From CAYTQK01 sp964439745 (lineage in GTDB: Bacteria; Desulfobacterota; Desulfobacteria; Desulfobacterales; Desulfosudaceae), in NCBI GenBank assembly GCA_964439745.1, contig CAYTQK010000018.1, forward strand, positions 1 to 21,065: DNA of 21,065 nucleotides. Reading direction: 5' to 3'. Both the position numbers and the translations under genes were made by a program. Below, piece after piece: positions 15,286 to 21,065 of this stretch. A model generated the notes under the pieces. It saw nothing but the letters and a program-made list of their open reading frames with translations, did not search any database and was not told the DNA's origin. Each line of letters begins with the position of its first letter. Positions within the stretch are counted from its first letter, which is position 1.

Positions 15286-16368
15286 TTACGCTTCGGTAAA
15301 GTCCGCCGGCGGGTTTTTCAGGAACGACCGGAACTGGGCCTTGTCATTGGACTTGGCATACGCCTCTTCCGCGCTGATCCACCCTTTTTGGTACAGGTTC
15401 ATGATGGCATCATCCAGCAATTGCATACCGTATTTCCTGCCGGTCTGAATGGCGGAAGGCAGCTGATGAGTCTTGCCTTCCCGGACCAGGTTGCGGACCG
15501 CCGGTGTGGCGATCAGGATTTCCGGGGCCACGCAGCGGCCGATCTTGTCAATCCGCTTGAACAGGACCTGGGAAACAACAGCCCGAATGCCGTCGGCCAG
15601 GGTGGATCGAATCTGCCCCTGCTGTTCTGCCGGAAAAATTTCGATGATCCGGTCCACGGTCTTGGCGGCACTGGTGGTATGAACGGTCCCGAAAACCAGG
15701 TGCCCGGTGGAGGCGGCCTCAATGGCCAGGGCGGTGGTTTCCAGGTCCCGCATTTCGCCCACCAGGATGATATCCGGGTCCTCACGAAGGGCGCCGCGAA
15801 GTGCCGCGGAAAATGACTTGGTGTGAAGGCCCACTTCGCGCTGGCTGACCGTGCACAACCGGGGGCTATGGACGAACTCGATGGGATCCTCAATGGTAAT
15901 GATGTTGTCCTTGCGGGTCCGGTTGGCCTCGTCAATAATGGCGGCCAGGGTAGTGGATTTACCACTGCCGGTCGGTCCGGTCAGCAGAACCAGCCCCCGT
16001 GGCAGTCCGGCCAGCTTGGCCAGCACGCTGGGCAGACCCAGCTGGGTGGTGGTCAGAATGGTGCTGGGGATTTCCCGGAAAACAGCCCCGACCCCGCCCC
16101 GGTGCATGTAGAAGTTCACCCGGTAGCGGGCCAGGCCATGAATCTCATAGCCGAAGTCGACGTCGCCCGTCTCCTCGAACAGCTTCACCTTCTCTTCCGG
16201 GGTAATTTCATAGAGCATGCTGCGGAGGGTATCCTCGTCCAGCGGATCGTATTTGACCCGTTCAATGTCTCCCCGGATTCTAAGGGCCGGCTGCAGACCG
16301 CTCACCAGGTGCAGGTCAGAGGCCCCCTGTTCGTGCATTAACTTGAAAAACGCGTCAATCTTTGCCAT
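15286..16368 (-). CDS. pilT: Type IV pilus twitching motility retraction ATPase PilT
   Basis: This 360-residue protein is a canonical PilT. It has the N-terminal motif ASDLHLVSG, the PAS-like domain to about residue 100, Walker A GPTGSGKST (131-139), Asp box IITIEDPIEFVH, Walker B ILVGEMRD (201-208), His box TGHLVFGTVHT and the C-terminal AVRNLVREGK segment, equivalent to the AIRNLIR retraction motif. The hexamer at the inner-membrane base of the pilus hydrolyses ATP to depolymerise pilin, driving twitching. AGGGAG lies a few bases before the ATG. It leads a minus-strand series with a second PilT-like ATPase, the zinc-ribbon gene and the small helical gene. Upstream (16369-16590) is noncoding with only a weak promoter-like CATAAT. 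Confidence 0.96.
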   Translation of the reverse strand: MAKIDAFFKLMHEQGASDLHLVSGLQPALRIRGDIERVKYDPLDEDTLRSMLYEITPEEKVKLFEETGDVDFGYEIHGLARYRVNFYMHRGGVGAVFREIPSTILTTTQLGLPSVLAKLAGLPRGLVLLTGPTGSGKSTTLAAIIDEANRTRKDNIITIEDPIEFVHSPRLCTVSQREVGLHTKSFSAALRGALREDPDIILVGEMRDLETTALAIEAASTGHLVFGTVHTTSAAKTVDRIIEIFPAEQQGQIRSTLADGIRAVVSQVLFKRIDKIGRCVAPEILIATPAVRNLVREGKTHQLPSAIQTGRKYGMQLLDDAIMNLYQKGWISAEEAYAKSNDKAQFRSFLKNPPADFTEA

Positions 16369-16590
16369 CGTTTCTCCCTGAATTACCGGTCCCGGAAAAC
16401 CGCGGCGAACGCCGCCGGTCGACCCGCCGTATCCGGCCGTTCCTCCGCTTGGCCGGGTCCGGCCTGATTATTATGCCACTGACTTCCACCAGAATTGAAC
16501 GTTACAGATTTTAACGCCTGAAAATGATTTCATTCTTAAAAAACAAAAAATAAGCGTAGCCGTGCAAAAATCGGCAACACTCGTTTGAAG

Positions 16591-16887
16591 TTACATTCGC
16601 TGTGCCAGCATATACAGGCTGTTGACCACGAACTGCTGAATAAAAACGATGGCCAGAAGAGCCACCAGCGGTGACAAATCGATTCCTCCGTAAACCACGG
16701 GCAGTTTCGACCGGATCCGGTGGAGCACCGGTTCGGTCAGGTTGTTGATCACCCGGACAATGGGATTGAAGGGGTCCGGACTGACCCAGGAAAGAATCGC
16801 CTGCGCGATGATGATCCACATGTAGACGGTCAACACCATATTCAGGATCATCGCCACCGCTGCCAGAAAGTTACTTATCACAAACAT
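16591..16887 (-). CDS. YggT-family integral membrane protein
   Basis: The 98-residue product has the YggT layout: an N-terminal membrane helix (about 5-30, LAAVAMILNMVLTVYMWIII), the conserved AILSWVSPDPFNPIVRVINNLTEPVLHRIR loop, and a second helix (about 70-92, LSPLVALLAIVFIQQFVV). The family is found in bacteria and plastids, and is linked with cell division site or osmotic functions, but its biochemical role is not settled. Start ATG 16887 is preceded by AGGG. It has its own extended -10 promoter, though it also lies 116 bases after the 96-residue unknown on the same strand. Downstream, a weak GCCG/CGGC stem followed by a T-rich stretch near 16545-16585 might be a poor terminator. Confidence 0.93.
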   Translation of the reverse strand: MFVISNFLAAVAMILNMVLTVYMWIIIAQAILSWVSPDPFNPIVRVINNLTEPVLHRIRSKLPVVYGGIDLSPLVALLAIVFIQQFVVNSLYMLAQRM

Positions 16888-16922
16888 CAGATACCCTATC
16901 GCCAGATTGTTTTTAAAAAAAT

Positions 16923-16950
16923 ATTATAGCATGTTTATTTTATTTTTCCA
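16923..16950 (-). promoter_or_regulatory. Extended -10 promoter for the YggT gene
   Basis: On the minus strand a perfect TATAAT (16928-16923) is preceded by TGC, an extended -10 element, with a weaker -35 TGGAAA (16950-16945) 16 bases upstream in an AT-rich tract. The start codon is about 35 bases downstream of the -10. Confidence 0.6.
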
Positions 16951-17003
16951 CCCCGATTCGTCAATAGACGTAGATGGCCGCGGTGAAGATCAGATTGTAG
17001 CCG

Positions 17004-17294
17004 TCACGCCAACCAGGGGGCCACGACCCGGTCGTCGATCTGGATGGCGAGGCGGCCGGAATCCTCCCGGATCAGGGCCACCTCCGCCCCGCCGCCGCCG
17101 GCCAGTTCCGGATACGCGGAGCGAAGCTGTGCAAAATCAAATGTTTCCAGCACGTGCACCAGAAAGTCGACTTTCTCTTCCATGTCCCCGTCGATTTCGG
17201 CCGACTGGAGGCACTCCGAAACCAGCCGGTTGTAAATCCGTCTGGTTTCGGTCTGAATGCAATGACGGGACAAATCCAGGTCAATTCGTATCAT
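17004..17294 (-). CDS. Conserved-looking hypothetical protein (96 residues) coupled to the radical SAM gene
   Basis: I do not recognise this family. The product is acidic and mainly helical: MIRIDLDLSRHCIQTETRRIY, then two helices around DGDMEEKVDFLVHVLETFDFAQLRSAYPEL, a glycine-rich turn AGGGG and a beta-like C-terminus (AEVALIREDSGRLAIQIDD). It has no membrane segment, signal peptide or cysteine cluster. The ATG lies two bases after the stop of the radical SAM gene, so translation is coupled and the two are probably coexpressed. The frame is consistently coding-like on this strand over its full length. A role as a partner or substrate-binding helper of the radical SAM enzyme is possible but is only inferred from position. 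Confidence 0.68.
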   Translation of the reverse strand: MIRIDLDLSRHCIQTETRRIYNRLVSECLQSAEIDGDMEEKVDFLVHVLETFDFAQLRSAYPELAGGGGAEVALIREDSGRLAIQIDDRVVAPWLA

Positions 17295-17296
17295 CT

Positions 17297-18883
17297 TCAG
17301 AAATAATCCTGCCAGGCCCAGACGGCCCGGCCGTCTTTGACACTGCCCGCCAGGCTGCCGGCATCCCGCGCCCAGCGCAGCGCCGTGGCCACCCTTTCGG
17401 CCGAATATTCAGTGTCCGCGCAGACCCGCCCGGCCAGTTCCGCCAGCGACTGATCCACTGAAACCTCTTTTCCCCCTGTTGCCCAGCTTCCGGCACGCTC
17501 CAGGGTGGATTTCATCATCAGGTCATACAGAATGACCGTATTTTCCAGGCTGACCAGGGGCCAGGCCTCTTCTTCGGTGGCCTGGCCAGCCTCCATCTTG
17601 TCCCGGATTTCACCCAGCCATTCATCCAGCTTGTTTTCCCATTCTTTGGCCACCTGGTTAAACACCTCCGGCGGAACCTTGTCCGTGGCTACTATGGCCC
17701 GGTTGGCGTGATAGTCGGACCAGTTCTGACTGAGAATATGAATGCCCAGCTCTTCAGCCCGTTCCCGGATTTCCGTGCCGGGAAAGGGGGCCAGCAGGTG
17801 AAACCCGTATGAGGCGCCCCTGGCCTTGAGGGACTCGCCGAACGCCCGGGTCCTGGCGATGGTCTCCGGGGTTTCGCCGGGCAGGCCCAGGATAAAGGAG
17901 ACATGCGGCAGCACGCCCGCCTGCGCGCTGGCTTCCACGGCGGCCACCACCTGGTCCAGGGTAATGCCTTTCTTGATGGTTTTTAAAATTTCGGGGTCGG
18001 CTGTTTCCACACCAAAGCTGACCGCCGCACAGCCGGCCGCCTTCATTTTCGCCAGCAGTTCATAGCTGACCGTATCCACCCGGGCAAAAGAGGACCATTG
18101 GATGGCCAGGTCGCGCCGGATGATTTCCTCACAGACCCCCAGGCAATGTTTGCGGCTGGCGGTGAAGAGGTCATCGGCAATATTGATCTGCTTGAAATTC
18201 AGACCTTTCAAATATTCCAGCTCATCGGCCACGGCCGCCGGATCCCGGTACCGGACCCGGGCGCCGACCATTTTACGGCCCACGCAGAAAATGCATTGAA
18301 AGGGACAGCCCCGGCTGGTGGTAATACTGACCGGCATATTCAGGGCCCGGTACCGCCCCAGGGGAAGCAGGTGGCGGGCCGGAAAGGGCAGGGCCCGCAC
18401 ATCGACCAGGTACGGTTTGACCGGCGTTGCCCGGATCCGTCCATTTTCCCGGTACACCAGGCCGGGCACGCTTTCCCAGCCGTGGCCGTCGACCGCGCGG
18501 ACCAGCTCGCCGATGGTATCGTCCCCTTCGCCGATGACCACCAGGTCCAGTTCCGGCAGCTCAAGCAGGGTGTCGACCGCCCGCATGGACACGTGGGGAC
18601 CGCCCATGACCGTCAGAATTTCCGGATGGCTCTTTTTTATATCCCGGACGATCTGAGCCGCGTGATCAACGGTCATGGTCACCGCCGTCACCCCGGCCAG
18701 CTGCGGGGCAAAAGCGTCCAGCTCCGCGGCCAGCATCTGCCGGCTGTAGGGATACACCACGAAATCAAGGATTTTTACCTCGATTCCGGCCCGTTCCAGC
18801 GAAGCCGCCAGGTAGGCCAGGCCCAGCGGCGGAGAGGGCGTTTCCGAGATGGGATAAAAGGGATTAATCAGTAATACACGCAT
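17297..18883 (-). CDS. B12-binding-domain radical SAM protein
   Basis: The 528-residue protein has an N-terminal cobalamin-binding-like Rossmann domain (about 1-135: LLINPFYPISETPSPPLGLAYLAA, GVTAVTMTV, MGGPHVS, VVIGEGDDTI) and a radical SAM core with the CxxxCxxC iron-sulfur motif at Cys193, Cys197 and Cys200 (TSRGCPFQCIFC). Further core landmarks are INIADDLFTA, FGVETADPEILKTIKKGI and SFILGLPGETPETI. This is the BchE/P-methylase-like class (B12 domain plus Elp3-type core), which includes methyltransferases and cyclases; the substrate is unknown. A C-terminal region of about 130 residues, largely helical, has no motif I can name. The DxHxxG cobalamin-ligand motif is not seen, as in many class members. 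AGGTG precedes the ATG. Confidence 0.9.
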   Translation of the reverse strand: MRVLLINPFYPISETPSPPLGLAYLAASLERAGIEVKILDFVVYPYSRQMLAAELDAFAPQLAGVTAVTMTVDHAAQIVRDIKKSHPEILTVMGGPHVSMRAVDTLLELPELDLVVIGEGDDTIGELVRAVDGHGWESVPGLVYRENGRIRATPVKPYLVDVRALPFPARHLLPLGRYRALNMPVSITTSRGCPFQCIFCVGRKMVGARVRYRDPAAVADELEYLKGLNFKQINIADDLFTASRKHCLGVCEEIIRRDLAIQWSSFARVDTVSYELLAKMKAAGCAAVSFGVETADPEILKTIKKGITLDQVVAAVEASAQAGVLPHVSFILGLPGETPETIARTRAFGESLKARGASYGFHLLAPFPGTEIRERAEELGIHILSQNWSDYHANRAIVATDKVPPEVFNQVAKEWENKLDEWLGEIRDKMEAGQATEEEAWPLVSLENTVILYDLMMKSTLERAGSWATGGKEVSVDQSLAELAGRVCADTEYSAERVATALRWARDAGSLAGSVKDGRAVWAWQDYF

Positions 18884-18929
18884 GGCACCTGTTTCCGACG
18901 GGCCGGGACAAGCCCGGCCGTTCCAAACA

Positions 18930-18964
18930 AATAGGGTCCGGTCCTTGCCGGACCGGACCCTATT
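18930..18964 (-). terminator. Strong inverted repeat, terminator of fhs
   Basis: A perfect 15-bp stem (18930-18944 with 18950-18964; core GGGTCCGGTCC/GGACCGGACCC) with a 5-base loop lies 33 bases after the fhs stop. On the minus strand the stem runs into TATTTGTTT, a moderate T tract. A second 7-bp stem GGCCGGG/CCCGGCC (18901-18919) follows in the leader of the radical SAM gene. Confidence 0.8.
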
Positions 18965-18997
18965 GCCTTATAACGCCAGCTTCAATGGAACTGCCGT

Positions 18998-20761
18998 TTA
19001 GAACAGGCCGTGAACCTTGCCGGTTTCCGGGTCAACGTCAATCCGCCGGAAAGCGGGGTTGGAGCCGGTACCCGGCATGAGGCTGATGGTTCCGGCGCAG
19101 GGGCAGAGGAACTTGGCGCCGGAGTAGATCAGCACGTCGCGGATGGGCAGCCGCCAACCCTTGGGAACGCCCTTCAGGGTCGGATCATGGGAAAGGCTGA
19201 GATGGGTCTTGACCATCATGGTGGAAAAATCAGCGTACTTGGGATCATCTTCCAGCATCTTGGCCTTCTGTTCCGCCTCGGGCTGCCAGTCAACGCCATC
19301 GGCGCCGTAGACTTCCTTGGCGATGAGATCGACCCGGTCGCGCAGCTTCATTTCCAGGGGATAGAGGAAATCAAAGTCATTGCCTTCCTCGCAGGCGTCG
19401 ATAACCGCGTCGGCGAATTCCAGCGCGCCTTCACCGCCCAGCTCCCAGTGCTTGGATTCGGCGCAGCGGGCACCGGCCGCTTCCGCGGCCTTTTTGACGA
19501 TGTCCACTTCGGCGTCGGTATCGGTGTAGAAGCGGTTCACGCAGACGACCGGGTTGATACCGGCTTTGCGGATGACACCGATCATGTGGACCATGTTTTC
19601 CACGCCCTTTTCCACCAGTTCCAGGTTCTCCTTGGTGTAGGCTTCGTCCAGGGCCTTGCCGGCCACGACCTTGGGACCGCCGCCGTGCATCTTCAGGGCC
19701 CGGATGGTGGAGGTCAGCACGGACACGTGCGGTTTCAGGCCGCTGTTGCGGCATTTCACGTTCCAGAATTTTTCAAAGCCGATATCCGCGGCGAACCCGG
19801 ACTCGGTAACGTGGTAGTCGAACAGTTTCAGGCCGACCCGGTCGGCGATGATGGAGCTCTGCCCCACGGCGATGTTGGCGAACGGCCCGGCGTGCACAAA
19901 GCAGGGCTGATACTCGGCGGTGCACATCAGGGTGGGGTTGATGGTGTTGCGCATGAAGGCGGCCATGGCGTTGCCGACTTCCAGGTCACGGCAGGTGACC
20001 GGCTTGCCGCTCTTGTCAAAGGCCACGGTGATGTTGTTGATGCGCTCTTTCAGGTCGGCCAGGTTGGTGGCCACGGCCAGGATGGCCATCAGCTCGGAGC
20101 CGACGGCAATGCCGAACTTGGACTGCATGGTATAGCCGTCAAAACGGCCGCCCAGGCCGATGACGATGTTGCGCAGGGCCTGCGCGCAGAAGTCGATGAT
20201 CCAGCCGAACTCCACCCGGGTGGGATCAATGTCCAGCCGGCGCATGCCGGTCAGGCGCTGCAGCTGTTCGTCATTGTAATTGCGCTCATGCTGCATGCGG
20301 GCGGTCATGGCCACCATGCCCAGGTTGTGGGCGTTCATGATATCGTTGATGTCGCCGGTCAGGCCCAGGGAGAATTCCGTCATGGGGATCAGCAGGGAGT
20401 TGCCGCCGCCAGCCGCGGTCCCCTTGACGTTCATGGTCGGTCCGCCGGAAGGCTGCCGCAGCGCGCCGCCGACGTTTTTGCCCCGCTTGCCCAGGCCTTC
20501 CATCAGGCCCACGGAAGTGGTGCTCTTGCCTTCGCCCAGCGGGGTGGGGGTAATGGCCGTCACGTCGATATATTTGCCATCGGGTTTGTCCTGCATCCGG
20601 TTAATGATCTTCAGAAAATCCACCTTGGACAGCCGCCCCATGGGGAGCATTTCCTCTTTTTGCAGCCCCAGCTTCTCCTGCCAATCGTCGGGAGTCGGCA
20701 TAGTCTTTTCCGCTTCTTCGGAAATCTGCCAGTCCTCCATATTTACCGCATCAAAAGCCAT
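18998..20761 (-). CDS. fhs: Formate--tetrahydrofolate ligase (divergent clade)
   Basis: This enzyme forms 10-formyl-tetrahydrofolate from formate, ATP and tetrahydrofolate; in acetyl-CoA-pathway sulfate reducers it is the first folate step of the methyl branch. Family features are clear: ITPTPLGEGKSTT (P-loop, about 70-82), the glycine-rich AAGGGN, FVHAGPFANIAVGQSS, DYHVTESGFAADIGFEKF, TSTIRALKMHGGGPKV and AINPVVCVNRF-like GINPVVCVNRFYTDT. At 587 residues it is longer than the usual 555-560. Several signatures differ from the norm: LREPSLGP is LRQPSGGP, GIKGGAAGGGY is NVKGTAAGGGN, PMEDINLHFTGD is PMTEFSLGLTGD. The reaction is inferred by homology. AGGAGGAATT before the ATG is an excellent ribosome site, suggesting strong expression. 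It is a single-gene unit. Confidence 0.93.
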   Translation of the reverse strand: MAFDAVNMEDWQISEEAEKTMPTPDDWQEKLGLQKEEMLPMGRLSKVDFLKIINRMQDKPDGKYIDVTAITPTPLGEGKSTTSVGLMEGLGKRGKNVGGALRQPSGGPTMNVKGTAAGGGNSLLIPMTEFSLGLTGDINDIMNAHNLGMVAMTARMQHERNYNDEQLQRLTGMRRLDIDPTRVEFGWIIDFCAQALRNIVIGLGGRFDGYTMQSKFGIAVGSELMAILAVATNLADLKERINNITVAFDKSGKPVTCRDLEVGNAMAAFMRNTINPTLMCTAEYQPCFVHAGPFANIAVGQSSIIADRVGLKLFDYHVTESGFAADIGFEKFWNVKCRNSGLKPHVSVLTSTIRALKMHGGGPKVVAGKALDEAYTKENLELVEKGVENMVHMIGVIRKAGINPVVCVNRFYTDTDAEVDIVKKAAEAAGARCAESKHWELGGEGALEFADAVIDACEEGNDFDFLYPLEMKLRDRVDLIAKEVYGADGVDWQPEAEQKAKMLEDDPKYADFSTMMVKTHLSLSHDPTLKGVPKGWRLPIRDVLIYSGAKFLCPCAGTISLMPGTGSNPAFRRIDVDPETGKVHGLF

Positions 20762-20889
20762 AATTCCTCCTCATTCATTGTTGCTCTTACTTCCATTATT
20801 GATCGACTGAACCCCGGCCGCCGATCCGGTTCGCCGACGGCCGCCCTGTAAAAAAACAAATAAAAACCGGTGATCATCCTGCCGCGCCG

Positions 20890-20907
20890 GTAAAACAAAA
20901 ATTTTAC
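20890..20907. repeat. Palindrome copy 1, GTAAAA-N6-TTTTAC
   Basis: GTAAAA (20890-20895) and its inverse TTTTAC (20902-20907) are separated by CAAAAA. The site lies about 130-145 bases before the fhs start. The same symmetry and spacing recur at copy 2, so it looks like a dimer-binding operator. Confidence 0.55.
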
Positions 20908-21017
20908 GTTACCATCGTGTTTTCATTAAAGCAATTATTTTTCGTCGAAAACCGGCAGATTTGGCAAAAAAAACTGACTTTTTCCTTCGGCTGTGATATA
21001 TTTATTAAATTTGACAA

Positions 21018-21043
21018 GCCTGTAAAAAGTCTTTTTTACAGGC
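21018..21043. repeat. Palindrome copy 2, extended GTAAAA-N6-TTTTAC
   Basis: An 11-bp perfect inverted repeat GCCTGTAAAAA / TTTTTACAGGC surrounds GTCT. Its core, 21022-21039, is again GTAAAA-N6-TTTTAC, with centre 132 bases from copy 1. No T tract follows the outer GGC arm on either strand, so an operator is more likely than a terminator. Confidence 0.6.
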
Positions 21044-21065
21044 AGTGTTAAGTTTTAAGTGATTA

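Larger units (their letters stand above)
20762..21065. promoter_or_regulatory. Regulatory region upstream of fhs
   Basis: These 304 bases contain no gene that I can support. They hold two copies of the palindrome GTAAAA-N6-TTTTAC (20890-20907 and 21022-21039), a half copy GTAAAA at 20848-20853, several A/T tracts and a plus-strand TTGACA at 21011-21016 that could be the -35 of a gene beyond the right edge (TTTTAC lies 17 bases on, overlapping the second palindrome). No convincing minus-strand -35/-10 pair for fhs was found. Confidence 0.5.

Noticed and set aside
19010..20851. 613-residue open frame on the plus strand opposite fhs
   Set aside because: It is the antisense shadow of a clear Fhs gene in GC-rich DNA; the translation is rich in Gly, His, Val and Asp repeats with no family motif.

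Overview
The window reads as GC-rich chromosomal DNA from a strictly anaerobic sulfate-reducing member of the Desulfobacterota (former Deltaproteobacteria). The pointers are a sulfite-reductase partner DsrC with both redox cysteines, a siroheme-decarboxylase-like protein next to it, a flavin/iron-sulfur oxidoreductase of the hydrogenase-gamma/AsrB/FloxA type, a formate-tetrahydrofolate ligase typical of the Wood-Ljungdahl pathway, and an infC-rpmI-rplT-pheS-pheT-merR cluster. No phage, insertion sequence, CRISPR array or defence system was seen. The region looks like vertically inherited core genome.

Layout. Bases 3-2605 (+) hold the tail of the flavin/Fe-S oxidoreductase, then dsrC with its own promoter and terminator, then a siroheme decarboxylase homologue (AhbA/AhbB family) and a nitrilase-family amidohydrolase. 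Bases 2649-3568 (-) hold truA and a complete tRNA-Arg(CCG) with its own promoter and terminator. Bases 3725-8972 (-) form the translation cluster, transcribed infC, rpmI, rplT, pheS, pheT, merR. infC appears to start at an AUA codon behind a strong Shine-Dalgarno sequence. Bases 9400-13115 (+) are ftsH, folP and coaX, tightly packed. Bases 13145-16368 (-) are two PilT-family ATPases, a zinc-ribbon protein with a degenerate receiver domain, and an unlisted 53-residue helical protein. Bases 16591-18883 (-) are a B12-binding radical SAM protein, a translationally coupled 96-residue unknown, and a YggT membrane protein with its own promoter. Bases 18998-20761 (-) are a divergent formate-tetrahydrofolate ligase with a strong terminator, preceded by about 300 bases carrying two copies of the palindrome GTAAAA-N6-TTTTAC.

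How the genes fit together. DsrC carries sulfite-derived sulfur as a trisulfide, and siroheme is the sulfite reductase cofactor that the Ahb protein would decarboxylate towards heme, so the left end is a sulfur/tetrapyrrole neighbourhood. FolP and Fhs both belong to folate one-carbon metabolism. PilT and its paralogue are retraction motors whose pilus genes must lie elsewhere.

The points most worth following are the AUA start of infC and the hairpin in its leader, the paired palindromes upstream of fhs, the altered signature motifs of that ligase, the zinc-ribbon/pseudo-receiver protein beside the pilus motors, and two small uncharacterised proteins. No clearly new multi-gene system could be demonstrated from sequence alone.
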